The position numbers were made by a program, and so were the translations under genes. A stretch of 64,000 bases of DNA from positions 1,831,475 through 1,895,474 of the forward strand of contig JAQFVV010000183.1 in the NCBI GenBank assembly GCA_028023455.1, read 5' to 3'. This DNA comes from Epiperipatus broadwayi (lineage: Eukaryota; Onychophora; Udeonychophora; Euonychophora; Peripatidae). Below the pieces are notes generated by a model. That model did not search any database and was not told the origin of the DNA. It was given only the letters and a program-made list of their open reading frames with translations. Below, piece after piece: positions 23,910-36,480 of the stretch. The number at the start of each line of letters is the position of its first letter. Position 1 is the first letter of the stretch.

Positions 23910-24564
23910 TTATTTTCTAAAAATGTTCTAAAATAAATATATATCTAATATAATATTAAAAAATAGTCAATATATTTTTAACTTATTCTAATTGTTTTCA
24001 ACTTGTGCATAATGATTTGGTTTTATTTTAAAGTTTTAAGTTTATGGTGTTTTTGATCCATAATGAGGCAAACATTTTTGTCTTCTTGTTCTACAATTAC
24101 TGGAAAGAGCCAGGATTCTATTTGATTAAATCATCTTAGAGCATATTTTAAAAAAATATTGACCCTCACTGCTCAAAACTTTTTAAAAGTGATGATTGCA
24201 TAAATCATCATCACCTTCATTGGCAGCAACTCATATATAAAATCAATCTCCACAATGAAATTACATATTTATTAGCATCTGCTCTATAATATTTTGTTTT
24301 GAGTAACTGCTATATTTCTATGGAAATATAAATTTCTGGATAATAGTAATAATCACCCAATGACTTTATAGATTGACAATTAATAAGAAATTTGAATTCC
24401 AGAGTTGAATATTTGACCTCTAAACAAAACCACACAGGTTATTTCTGTTAATGGTTAGTGTAAAGAGAACAGACTTACAGCCATTTCATCTTTTTTGAAT
24501 TGAAGTTTAGCATAATTGAAGATTGTCTCTAAATAGCAAATAAATTTAAGAAAACATATAATAT

Positions 24565-24930
24565 GGTAATCTCGGCCTCAGGGTGGCCTTTGAACGTTCC
24601 TTCATCATATTTTCAATTGGATGGACGGTTGAAGAGTTGGAGTGTGGAGTGGATTAAAGCCCGTCCGTTAAAGTATTGGCTATCTTAATATATATCTGAG
24701 CACTTATTGCATATATGTGTAGAGATGATAATCTGGACCAACTTACGATTGCTGGTTTAGTATGTATATTGATGATTATTTATCTTTTCGACATATATGT
24801 GTTCAGGTGTATCAGTGATATGAGATAGAATGATAAGTGGTGAGTCGTGTGAAAGTCTGTGCTCATATAGTATATCTATTACATATATTGATACAGGTAT
24901 ATAATAAGCCTGTATTCCAGTTATTACATA
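24565..24930 (+). mobile_element. Family B element, copy 2 (single arm)
   Basis: Carries the family B body: TCTCGGCCTCAGGGTGGCCT, then GTTGAAGAGTTGGAGTGTGG, GATAATCTGGACCAA, and GTGTGAAAGTCTGTGCTCAT. The hammerhead position (about 24736-24775) is degraded: CTTACGA replaces CTGATGA and GTAT replaces the GAAA box, so this copy is dead. Confidence 0.75.
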
Positions 24931-25734
24931 GCATAGTAATAAATATTATAAACATCAATTGAAAGTAGATACCATCTTTATTTTAATTTAAGTGATAACA
25001 TTTATATAAGTTTTTTTATTCTAAGTTAATTTATTTTAAACGCTTTAGTATCTTTTTAATAGAATCTATACATTTGACGAAATAATTTATGAGGAAACTT
25101 TTCCAAATTTTCATCCTGGGAAAACAAAACATTGAACTAATTACTACTAAACTGTATTTCCTTTAGAGTAATTACACTCTGAACAATACTTTGGGACTAA
25201 TGGTAGTGGTCTGATTGCTTCTGATAAGTTAAATTATTTAATATTTAACAAGTTGAATGTTAAAAATAGCAGAATCTTTTTTAGTAAAAAATATTTTTTT
25301 ATAAATTGGAGTTTATATATTTATAAGTTAAAATTTTTAATTAATAATAACCAGAAGTTATAGCTGCCATTTTTTAATTATTTCTTAATATTGATGCAAT
25401 CTTTGTTTTAATAATCTATAAGGAGTTGTACTGTGTTCATGTCTTCATTTCATTTTGTTTTTCACAAAAAGAGACCATTTCTACTTGTCAGGCTGACAAA
25501 AATTATTAATTTATTGAACAAATGTTTATTGTTTTAAATTTACTGCGAATACTTCTTAGCTGCCTTTTTTATTACCTATATTTTGAATCTAAGAGGATAA
25601 AAAAATTCAGCTAGCTCAGGATTTTCATGTAAGGTATGATTTTTTATTCAGAAATGTTACCAAATTTGCCACTTCCTTTATTTTGCTGTAATATTTTATA
25701 AATTTATTTAAACGTACATTGATTAAGTAAGTAA
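24931..25734. other. AT-rich DNA, nothing recognised
   Basis: No gene or clear repeat seen. Confidence 0.45.
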
Positions 25735-25915
25735 TATTTACTAAGGCTGTAAACCTTATTCATACAGAAAGTAGGTTGAAGTAAGGAAGGGTTCCCCTCT
25801 TTTCTTCCAAAGCATAAGCTTGTGGTTAAGACCTGTAGAGGTCCCTACCTTCACATTTTCATGTGCATATTCTTAAGGTTTACAGCCTTAGTAAATATTA
25901 CTTATATAATATCTT
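25735..25915. mobile_element. Hairpin element with TTACTAAGGCTGTAAACC ends
   Basis: AATATTTACTAAGGCTGTAA (about 25733) is matched by its complement near 25880-25905. A half copy of its right side (AAGACCTGTAGAGGTCCCTA onward) lies at 39300-39382, so it is a dispersed family. Confidence 0.75.
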
Positions 25916-25995
25916 ATATAAATGCAATTTAGCCACTACTTTGAACACTTTTTAATGAGAACGTTTTATTGTACCTATATGCATACACAATCTTA

Positions 25996-26024
25996 CATTT
26001 TGACTTTCCCGCAACCTTCTTCAG
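25996..26024 (-). ncRNA. Possible hammerhead-like PLE core, decayed
   Basis: Minus strand CTGAAGA (26018-26024), AGGTTGCGGGAAAGTC, then AAAATGT where a PLE hammerhead would read GAAACGT. Only the two boxes and their spacing support this. Confidence 0.3.
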
Positions 26025-26488
26025 AGCCACTTTATTTTAATTTTTTTGCTAAAAAAAATAAACTGCATGATGAATAGAATACTATAAAGATGTTTGTAGA
26101 GACACTGTGAATGTAATTTAAAATAATGTTAGAGTTCCACTAACATAAAAAAACAGGTATATAACATTGAAAAATAAAAGTCAAAAAGTCATCAGAGTAA
26201 TGCGTTTTTTAAAATCATTTATTCAAATAGGTCAAAGTTTGCACGTGTCATCACGTTTGTTGATACAATTTGATCTTTTGAATATCTCAATGGTTGCTCT
26301 GATCTTTTATTATATTTTTCAATTTTACATGTCTATATTTTTATTGGTGGAACTTTAACATTGTTATAAATCACACCTACAATCCCTCTACAATCATATT
26401 TATAGTATTCCATTCATCGTCCAGTTGATAGTTTGTGTGATCAATATTTGTAATATAAATCAAACATGGATAAACTCACAAAATATAT

Positions 26489-26941
26489 TATTTATATGTT
26501 TTCCTGAAGGTTTGTGGTGATGGTGTTATAGTTGTATTTTTATATTAGACTATTTTAATCATCTAATATGTGTATTGAATGTCTTTAAAAAAATTTAACT
26601 TTATTTAAATATTCCAAATACATTCAACTGTTAATAACCTTCAGCAAGATGGGTCAGTTGGTTAGAGAATTACCTTAAAATTCAATAATCAAGAATATAA
26701 GGACCCATGTTTGAATCCCATGCTAGTGCTATCACTGGTCAGGCCAGCAACTCCTGAAGAAGAGAGAAGAAGAATACATTTTGAAATGTTATGCATATAC
26801 TAACCTGTTTGATGTGCTATTACTAACAACTGAATGTGTTGGGAATATTTAAATAAAGTTAATTTTTTTTTAAAGACATTCAATATTCATATTAGATGAT
26901 GGAAATAGTTCAATATAAAAATACAAATACTATTTATATGT
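26489..26941 (+). mobile_element. Short PLE terminal-repeat element with 11-bp target duplication
   Basis: The insertion 26500-26930 (431 bp) is flanked by TATTTATATGT at 26489-26499 and 26931-26941. It holds an inverted arm (about 26500-26590), a pLTR-like segment with the tRNA-like part (GGTCAGTTGGTTAGAG near 26651 and TTTGAATCCC near 26710), a hammerhead-like core at 26754-26790, and the terminal arm. There is no coding sequence between. It is a non-autonomous derivative of the element at 1261-4570. Confidence 0.85.
26754..26790 (+). ncRNA. Hammerhead-like core in short PLE element
   Basis: CTGAAGA (26754-26760) and GAAAT (26783-26787) keep the spacing of 4330-4363, but the stem II pairing (AGAG against ATTT) is lost. 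Confidence 0.4.
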
Positions 26942-27359
26942 ACATAATATTAAGTTAATTACTTCTTAACAAATGGTTTAAAATTTAAATATTATAAACT
27001 CTTACCAACTTTAACATCATATTGAAACAAGCAATCAATCAGCTTTTTCTACCATTCCACTGTGATATTATGAGTGGGTTTGGGTTTGCAGCCAACTGAA
27101 AAATAATGTAAATCATGAAACAATTGATCTGGAAGTGTTTGATGTCTGATTATTGTAGTGTAATATCAAAATTAGGAGAAATGTATTTCTGGTTAATTAT
27201 TTTGTTGATTTGATTTATACAGGAGTTTATCATTTTATCAATATGTATATTTCGTTTATATATGTATTGCAAATTATAATTCATGAGCTTGTACTTAGTT
27301 GACTATAAATGGCATCTTCATCCCATCTTTAATAATTATATAAGTAATATATAATATAT

Positions 27360-27556
27360 GGACAATTGAAATCTTAAACTGGATTCCAAGAGATTGTAAA
27401 AGACCCAGAAAGAGACCACATGTGAGATGGATGGATAAAATAAGAAAGTGTGCAGGGGTGATGTGGAGAAGAGAAGCTAAAGATCGGAGAAGATGGATTG
27501 AACTTGGAGAAATCTTCATCCTGCAGTGGATTGATAATGGTTGATGATAATGATGT
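27360..27556 (+). pseudogene. RTE-like LINE, 5'-truncated 3' end
   Basis: The translation WIPRDCKRPRKRPHVRWMDK, then RKCAGVMWRREAKDRRRWIE and LGEIFILQWIDNG, is the C-terminal tail of an RTE-like LINE protein. It ends in a GATTGATAATGG...TGATGATAATG repeat tail. This is a 5'-truncated insertion of about 200 bp with its short frame unbroken. It is closely related to 17465-17835. Confidence 0.8.
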
Positions 27557-28268
27557 AATATGCAGTATATATCATTATGTTTTCAGTTTTAAAAATATTT
27601 TAAATAGTAATTATGATAGAAAAAAAATTATTTTTTTTATAATCTCTATTCAAACTGCAGCTATATATGTAATTAAATTAAGCATACACTTAGTTATGTT
27701 TAATATGCTTGAAAAAAATTATATAATTGGTTATATTATATGCATATTTAATTCAATCTGTAAAATTTAAATAAATATAATTTCTACCTGAATGTGTTTG
27801 TGTAAATGCAAAATGACAATCTCTAAAAATATACTTATATATTATATAAACCTTAGTAGCAATCGTGTAAATGCTACATAAATAGATTTGAAGTGCGTGT
27901 GTGCACTTACGTATACATATATAAGTTAGAGAAAATATGCAATTCGTAAATAACAAAGTCTTTCAAGATCTTTTTAATTTCATCTATTTCAAATCATGCT
28001 GAAAATAAAATTTTATTGATTTCCATAGAAAATAGTAGGGTGAATTTGAATCCAGGGAGAATAACTATGAATAAGCAACATTTTTTTTTTTTATTGTAAA
28101 TAAAATAATAAAAGTCGGCAAAGAATTTTCTCTTTTAGTTTCAAAACACTTTATTAATGAATTACATTGTATATATTAGGTATTTAGATACATATTGTTT
28201 TAAAGGTCAATAGTTTTGAGTGATGAGTCTTTTGGTGCTGAGGTTTATAAATCAATTTAATCTGTAAC

Positions 28269-28748
28269 TTATGTTTTGGATAGTTTTGGTATTTGGAACA
28301 ATTTCCAGGTTTCATCATATAGAAATTTTGATGAGAGTATTAAGTCTTTGTTTCTAATTTTGTTGATGAGGTTGATAAATGTGAGGTCTGAATTAGGAGG
28401 TGGAGAGGTGAAAACTATCTTGCATCGAACACTCCAGATGGTGTGAGTCAGAAAAATAGATAGTCTAATAATTGGGAAGTGTCTACTCTGGATGGAGTCT
28501 TTTATTGAGAGTATTTTATAATAGTCAATCTTTGAACCGTGAAAAATAAGCATCCTTATGTTTGTAAGACCGGTACATGATTTTATAATATGGTCAAAGG
28601 TTTCTTCTAATTTTCTCTTTTGTAATGCATAAAGAAAAGAAAGCCAACTGCTACTTATTTCTTTTGATGAAGAATACAAGAGAATATTTTTCCCTGGAGT
28701 CCAAGATAGTAGACTAGTCATCATTATGGTAGGTGCTACAGGTAACAA
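28269..28748 (-). pseudogene. Unidentified ORF, possibly a LINE C-terminal region
   Basis: A 159-codon open frame on the minus strand. The stretch ETFDHIIKSC, then LTHTIWSVRCKIVFTSPPP and FINLINKIRNKDL loosely resembles the region after the RT of some non-LTR elements, where a Cys/His motif and a W-R-N-like block occur. I see no catalytic motif. It may equally be an unrecognised exon or chance. No splice signals were found that would support an exon. Confidence 0.3.
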
Positions 28749-29623
28749 AGAAGATGAAGTGGAAGGTAAGCAGCTAGTTATTCAGCAGTCACCTTCATTC
28801 CAATGTGCATTGATGGAATTCTAAACTTCAAAATATAATGGAAGTGCATATGGAGAAGAATTTGTCTTGCTATTAACTGAAATTATAAGCTTATAATAGC
28901 AGCTATAAGAATGTTTTATTATATTAGAGAATCTTTTACCACGAAAGACCAGGTAAGAACAACTAGCATATCGATTGAAAATCTAGAACATGCAGCCCAG
29001 TCCAGTAAATGATATCTATATGAAATTATAGCATCTTTTATAATCTGCCAAAAAAAAGAACCACACTAAGCAACTGAATTTCTGAAAAATTACATGTATT
29101 TGATCTGTCCTGCCTAATACAAAAGTAAATTATGTGTCCAATATGTGAAGAGAAAAAAAAATACATTTCCTGAAAATTTATAAAAAGATCTATTGAGAAG
29201 AAAACCTATCTAAAACCTTGTAAAGATGATAATAAAGTTGGAGAATGGTAAGATATTAAGGTATTAAAAGATTAAGCTATTCCTTTTTATAATATGGGAA
29301 AAGGCTTTAAATATATGAAGATTAAAAGAAATTCAATATTTTTTTAATAGGATCCTGTATTTTATATGTCAATTAGAACATAAACTCAAATTGAAAGTAT
29401 ATTGGGTGAAAAGTTGTGTTTCACTTCATATATGCGTGTGTGCGCGCGCGCGTGCGCGTGTGTGTGGCTATGTGTAGTTATAAAAGGTAAGGACTGAAAT
29501 AGATTAACTGTTTGTTGAAAAAATATATATTAATGATTCTATGTTAGAAAATACGGACTCACAACGACAGAATGATATATAATACGGACTCACAACGACA
29601 GAATGATATATATATATATATAT

Positions 29624-30467
29624 ATAAGATACATAGATGACATGTTCATCACTGCTAAAAGAAATACAATCATAAACATCACCAAAGAATTTCAGCATAG
29701 AACTAAGCTCATACTAAATTCCACATGGTGGAGAATGATCAACACTATCTACAATATCTGGACTTACACATACAAAAAGTAGATGCACAATTAAATTACT
29801 GCATGACCATCGAATCCCTGGAAGTTAGAGGATATATGCACTCACACAAATATGCGGGATTAAACGCATTTCTACATACAAACAATTATTTATGCAAATT
29901 CAATACAAACAGAAGAGCTAACATGGCCAAATACTTAGTGAAAACACTATCAAAAGAATTTTTAGTAGGCTTCAACACCAATAGACTCATAAACAATTCA
30001 AAAGATAAATTAGACCCAAAAACAACATCTCACGGTGTATATCAAATCTAATGCCCTCAGGCCAATTGTAGAGCCTTGTATTATGGAAAAACAAAACCAT
30101 CACAAATAGAGCATTGCAGCATATGTATATGTATAGAAGAGCACTGAACTATAAAGAGACCACATCGGCATTTTTAGAACATGAAAAAACTACTGGACAC
30201 AGATTTGAACCCACCAACCCAAGAATAGTGTGTAGGGAGAGAAACAACCATAGGCATAAAATTAAAGAGGCCTACTTTATAAATAACAATACTAATTCTG
30301 TAAATAGGAAGAATACCTGCTTCACAATTCAAAAAGATGGACAAATTAATCAAAACAAAATGAAAACACCATTACCTATGACAAATGAACAGCAAACTAA
30401 TTTGCATAAATTACAATACTCCTCTGCATTACCATTGACTGCTCTCAATTATGAATATGAAATCTAA
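29624..30467 (+). pseudogene. Second PLE relic: RT palm end, thumb and GIY-YIG
   Basis: Begins within the catalytic block (RYIDDMFIT near 29624), then YLDLHIQK near 29753 as the post-catalytic LD motif. A thumb region rich in K/N follows (NYLCKFNTNRRANMAKYLVK). The GIY-YIG nuclease is split over frames: GVYQI near 30033, ALYYGKTK near 30073, IEEH near 30138, and ETTSAFLEHEKTTGHRFEP as the C-terminal part. It is 5'-truncated by a TA/duplication-rich segment (29540-29620) in which AATACGGACTCACAACGACA occurs twice. It belongs to a different PLE subgroup from 1840-4187, because the shared residues are few. Confidence 0.75.
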
Positions 30468-31429
30468 AAATTTCAAAAGCTGCTTAGTGTATATAAATAC
30501 ATAAACAAAATTAAACTTTTCTAACAAGCATGTTAGCACAGAATTATTAGTATTTTATATCTGTATATAAAATTTCTAAATGGGAAGAAACTAAATATCT
30601 GAATTTGTTTGTTGGAAATTGATTCAATATTATATGACTGATTTTTATATCTATACATTAGATTATTAAATGGAAAGAGAGTAATTTACATTTGAAATTT
30701 GCATTATCTTGTATATAATCAAACTTACCTTCATTTTGTTTTGTTAATAAATAATTATTTTATTATTTATTAATCCATTCATTTGTTTTTCATAGGATTA
30801 AATGTTATAATCTTAACACACACACATATGCTAGTTCATAAAAATATCCACATCTCTAAGAACCTGTGAACTACTGAAAAGTATGCTAAATAACAATAGC
30901 TATCTTAAATAATTCCAAGTAAACATTTTCTTTTTGAAGAGATTTGGCACCTGGATATTCTTCAAATATAAATGTAGAATAAACAAAATACTTTAGGTGA
31001 TAATAAAAACCATCATCATCATTTCTGTTATAGAATTAATTTTGCTGAGTTTAACAAGACTTATAAGATTTATAGATCTATGTAGTGGTATATTTCTACA
31101 TTTGTCATTTGATATACACACCAGTTGAACAGGGAATTGTATATATTATTGTTTTGGGTTCAAACCTGATTACTGAAATATTACTACTATTTAAAGTTGG
31201 TTAATTCATTTTTAATGATACAATATATATATATGAGTTCTGACGATTAAATTCATAAACTTGGATTATCCTTACATTGATAGCATTGTACAAGCAATTC
31301 AGTAAAGTTTCACAACCTAGGTATGTCAGTGTTTAACATCTATGTTTGTAATGATGTGTGGCAGTGTCTTACTGAGTGACATTTATTATTGTTGTGTGTT
31401 TTTGTGTGCTTTTATGAGAATGTTGAAGC
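30468..31429. other. AT-rich DNA, nothing recognised
   Basis: Possibly includes 3' flank of the PLE relic. No further structure seen. Confidence 0.4.
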
Positions 31430-31925
31430 TTGAATTAGAGCAGTGAACAAACATTAAATTTCTTATTGAATTGGTATGAATAAAAAAGAAATCAGGGACA
31501 TATTAGTTCATGTTCATGGAGTGAAGGTATAAGGCAAATGGTAGTGTATAAATGGATTAAATGTTTTTCTAAGGGAACAAAAACAAATCATCATTAATGA
31601 AATGAGATTGAGATAGCTAGTAATGAGAATAACTGATAAAAAAATATTGCAAAATTCATCAAATTGTCTGTCAAAAAATGGTCTGATTGACAGAAGTATA
31701 GCAAACCATGTAAATATTGATAAGGAAACAAAAATTTTAACTAAAACTTTTGTCATGAAAAAGATGTGTGAAAAAGAATACTAAGTCACCTAACATTGTC
31801 TGTAAGGTAGTTTTTAGACTGTAAGCAAATAGTTGTATTGAAATACCCTTCTGATTCACCTGATCTGCTTCCATCTCCCATTGACTGTCTTAATTATCTA
31901 AAGATAAAGGCAATATATATTTAGA
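31430..31925 (+). pseudogene. Mariner-type transposase relic
   Basis: Across several frames the translation resembles a mariner transposase. Blocks are LEQ..TNIKFLIEL (about 31436), ILVHVHGVK, VVYKWIKCFSKGT (about 31540), a helix-turn-helix-like RSIANHVNIDKET (about 31692), KTFVMKKMC, and at the end VLKYPSDSPDLLPSPIDCLNYLK (about 31832-31903). This last block matches the YSPDLAP..D...FP.LK region carrying the third catalytic Asp. Many stops and frameshifts; no terminal repeats identified. Confidence 0.6.
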
Positions 31926-32124
31926 CTTTACCTCACAGTTGATGAAAATTTTCCTGATATTTCTACTGTCATAATTTACAATACAGAATTTGGCTCCATA
32001 TATAACATCTTGTATCTTATTCTCATAATGAACTAACATAGGATATTTAAATGCTTTTACTTTTAATAACACCACTATATAATCTTCAATGTCTATATAA
32101 ATGTATAATATAAATAAAGGTAGA

Positions 32125-32600
32125 TTCTCCATAAATAAAGGTGAATTTCCACTTTTATTGCTAAATAAGGGTTACCTTGACAACAGATTAAGATTGTTGA
32201 TTGTTATTAATATTGGCATTGTCTAAATGTTGGCTGATTTCACTGAATTCACATTTATAAACCTATTTATCCTTGAGTGTTATTAGTTTATTATCTATGT
32301 AATACATAGTTGAAGTGCAGTTTGAAAGTTATAATTGTAATTCAGATGTTGTAATTGATTAATTGTTAGACAGATTTCTGAACAGGTTATATTTACCTGT
32401 TTAATGAGGATTATTTAAACAACTTTATATTAATAATTTCATTCTCTGTCACCAAGTTGTCATCTGTAATGTTCATATAAACATATTAGACAATAAATAA
32501 AGGTGAATTTCCCCCCTTATTGTTAAAAGGATATTATCTTGATAACATATTGAGATTAATGATTGTTAGTGATATTAACATTGTCACAGTGCTGTTTATG
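32125..32600. repeat. Dispersed repeat F, two direct copies
   Basis: AATAAAGGTGAATTTCC followed by a TTGACAACAGATTAAGATTG-like stretch occurs at about 32134-32222 and again, diverged, at about 32492-32585. An inverted relative lies at 36030-36180. Function unknown; non-coding. Confidence 0.6.
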
Positions 32601-32607
32601 TATATAC

Positions 32608-32610
<3 letters not shown>

Positions 32611-32690
<80 letters not shown>
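32611..32690. repeat. (TA)n microsatellite
   Basis: About 80 bp of TA dinucleotides. Confidence 0.95.
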
Positions 32691-32696
<6 letters not shown>

Positions 32697-32699
32697 TAA

Positions 32700-33591
32700 A
32701 GTTAATATTTTAATATTTTATGTACAAAAATGTTGTCAGGATAACTGATAATCTTGTTAAGCTCACTTGTATTTGTCCAATATCAAAATATAAACTTAAA
32801 AATATAATTGTATGTTTATAAATAGTAAATACATTACTTATTTATGTTAAAATACACATATACATACATATATAACTTAAATGTTAGACTATAAAATTTT
32901 AATAACAAAAGTCAAGTCAAATAAATAGTTGTTTTAATAAAATCAAATATTAAAAAGATTATTTTTCAATCATTCATATATACATATATATAATAATTAC
33001 TTAAGTTGACTAATATCACTAATCAAGATGCAAAACATAAAAATAACCTTAGGTCAAGTTGTATCTTAGCAAATAAACATGAAGGAAATAAAATTGGAAC
33101 TCAATTATACAATTATTAATTATGATACATTCAACAATAATCGAATACAAAACTATGAAATGAAATAATAAATTTATTACGTGCTAATTACTGAAAGTCG
33201 ATTCTACTATAAAACCTAAATCAAATTATTTTCAAATTAATTCTTTTACAAATGAACTAGTCACTATGCATAGTTATTTTGCTGTGTTTGAATACCAAAC
33301 ACCTTAAAAAGATAGATCAATAGTTTGAGAACTAATATTTAAAGAAATTCTTAATGTGATTGTTCTAAACTTAAATTTTAAGGAAGATAAATATCATCAA
33401 AAATATTTATATATCTACACAAAATTACTTTAAGAAGATTTCAAGTTATATAAAATGAATGGTGAGTAAAGACAATTTTCCATAGGATAAAGTGCCATTG
33501 TTCTAACATGAAACAGTGTAATTACTTATTTCTACTGAAATGCCTAATATATATATATTTCATTTACATAATTCAGTATTCAACTTCATTT
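32700..33591. other. AT-rich DNA, nothing recognised
   Basis: No gene or repeat structure supported. Confidence 0.45.
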
Positions 33592-33637
33592 TGCCGGTTC
33601 GCATCCAGGCCGATGCTATGACACTTAAAAAAAAAAC
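33592..33637 (+). mobile_element. tRNA-derived SINE, 5'-truncated copy 5
   Basis: GCCGGTTCGCATCCAGG, then CGATGCTATGACACTT and an A run: the B-box and tail of the same SINE family without its head. Confidence 0.7.
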
Positions 33638-34669
33638 TTCAATTTATAATGAGATAATTTATGAAAAAGGATGTCAACATCACATGAGAGGAAGATTTCT
33701 TAACAATGAAGTATACGGATTGCCTCATCGATGATTGATGACCAGAAAATAAAATACTTTATTCTTAATGAACATTACTACTCAAATTATGCAAATGAAT
33801 ATGACAATACCATAAACTTTTAATATGTCATATCATCTTTGTGTATCATCATCCATAAATATCAAATTTTATTTTCTTTGCTTCTAAAATCTACTTACAT
33901 TTGAATAATCCAATTTGAAAAATCATTAGATGAAAAGAAAATGGAAAGATCATTGGTTTATTTTTTTTTATTTAATAAAATTTAGATCTTCTGTGTAAAG
34001 CAACTTGACCATGGATAATAAGTAAACTTAATATGAAGGTAAGATTTTATTGTTTTTCATATTAAATTCATTCATTTATGACAAGACAGAATTTTTGTTT
34101 ATTATTAATTCTGTTAATTTAGTAATATTTTTTTATTTTTCTATAAATAACTAACTAATATTCTTGGATGAAAGGTCTTTTCTTTCACCGATAGGGATCA
34201 TACATAGATGGGGGGTCTCATAAAAATGGAATTCCCTCAAAAGGATCCAATATTACAGAAGTCTTCATTTATACATATATTATTTTATCTAAATTTAGTC
34301 AGTTAGTACTATTATAATTTTTAAAATTATAAAATTTTATATTTTGTTTTACAACTTATTAAATATTGTTAGTGTTATGCTGCAGATCTACTATGGGGAT
34401 GTGGGAAGGTATCATTTTAAATTTTATTTACTAATATAGTAGAAATGTTATGTAAAGCTCATAATTATAAATTTTGATATATATAAAGATAAATTTAAAT
34501 TGTTGGCAGTTAATAAATATTATTAAAAAAAGTTTTATTTTAAGAAAGTCTTGATTTATTTAAATTATTTATTTTATTTTCATAATAAAATAAGATTGAA
34601 TATATATCATCCTAACTTAACATCATAATAATTTGGTTGAAAGTAATTTTGAGAATCTATTGAGATTAT

Positions 34670-34787
<118 letters not shown>

Positions 34788-34789
34788 GA

Positions 34790-35629
34790 GAATATTTATG
34801 GATCCCTGAAGAGAATTAAGTGCAAAATTCACCCTGAGTTCGAATATTGAGCATAAGAGAGATGAAGATTGAATGAACTGATTTAAGTTGGATCCATATT
34901 TAATATTTAGATATTAAATTATCTTACTTAAAATAGATGCAATTATGGATTTAATTTTTATTACATCATTCATGACATCATATATGAAGACCCTAAGTCT
35001 GACTATAGTTAGATGTGTTCCCCCTCATTTCTTAAGGGAATGCAGACTGTTACAATGTGAAGACAGTTTTCAGGCTTATCCATATGTCTAAGTGCTTATT
35101 ATTATTTTTGAAGACTTACCATTTTGTTTGGATCTGATATCCATCATTTGAATAATATAATTTCCAAATTAGCAGTAAATTCTAAGCCAATCTATATCTA
35201 GATATAAATATTGATGCTACTATGATAATAAGCAACTATATACATGAATGAATTTTACATTTGTATTTACATAAGTATTAAAAAAATTGAATTAAAAAAT
35301 CTTTTAATTTTAAAAAAACAATGTGTGTGAAGTAAAAAATTAATTAAATAAAAAATAAATCGAAAGTATATCCTAATTAATCAATTAACTAATCTTAATT
35401 ATTAAATAATAACTACTTAATAAATTTATCATCATTGCTAAATTAGTGAGTATGAATTGAATTAGCGATATATTACATACATTTAATCCACTCTTGGTGG
35501 TATATATAGTATTCTCAATGATTAGAAAGTAACATCTTATTTGCTGCCTTACTATTTTGCATTAGTTTATATGTTTTCATTCTGGAAAGATTTTTTATTA
35601 ATTTTAAATAGCCTAGTTTATGGTTTAAT

Positions 35630-35677
<48 letters not shown>

Positions 35678-36029
35678 GGTGTCATTTAAAATCAATAAAT
35701 TGTATATATAAATAATAGACTATTTATTATAGCAAATTCAAAATGTATGATGTATTTCTAATCATAGATGGTAAAAATAAGAATCTCTCTCTTTTCTGCT
35801 ACAGAATAAATAAATTTGTACAATTCAATTAATAATTTATTATTCAAGTACACAATAAATTAAAGCCCTGATTTCAGCATGGTGAGTTGAGATCGGCTTA
35901 TATTCTAAACAGAAGCATATACTTATGCTTTTCAAACTGATACTCACAGGCAAATGCACATAAATTCGTAAAAGTGCATGACCGAGATTTGTTTCTTTTT
36001 GATATCATACTTATGTAAATATATAGATG
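34790..36029. other. AT-rich DNA, nothing recognised
   Basis: A short TA/TG microsatellite at about 35638-35678; otherwise unremarkable. Confidence 0.45.
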
Positions 36030-36180
36030 AAGTCAGCACTTTAACAATATCAATATCAATATCATTAACAATCAACATTCTCAATCTGTTGTCAAGGCAA
36101 CCTTTTTTAAATAATAAAAGTGGAAATACACCTTCATCTATGGACTAATATGTTTATATAGACACTAAAGATTGCAACTT
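36030..36180. repeat. Dispersed repeat F, inverted copy
   Basis: ATTAACAATCAACATTCTC, CAATCTGTTGTCAAGGCAAC and AAAAGTGGAAATACACCTT are reverse complements of the repeat at 32125-32230, showing that it is dispersed. Confidence 0.6.
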
Positions 36181-36195
36181 GACTACAAAGAATGA

Positions 36196-36233
<38 letters not shown>

Positions 36234-36274
36234 AATATAATAAAAATATATTTATTATTAAATGCAAATGGAAT

Positions 36275-36480
36275 TTAATTAAAACAGGCAAAACTCTTTA
36301 TATTGTAGTGCATTCACTGCAAGCTAGAGTATAGGAATTTTATGCTCAACCCTTTTGGCATCCATTGATTACTCTAGCTTGCACTGAGTCACACTACTGT
36401 ACAAAAGTTTTGCCTGTTTTAATAACAATTATGAGTAAGCATAAGAAATGGTGTGTTCATGTGATGCTTAGTGGTTACAT
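36275..36480. mobile_element. Family A foldback, core-deleted copy 3
   Basis: Arms AAAACAGGCAAAACTCTTTA (about 36282) and the complement near 36400-36420, with family signatures GGCATCCATTGATTACTCT and GTAAGCATAAGAAATGGTG. The hammerhead centre is deleted. Confidence 0.7.
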
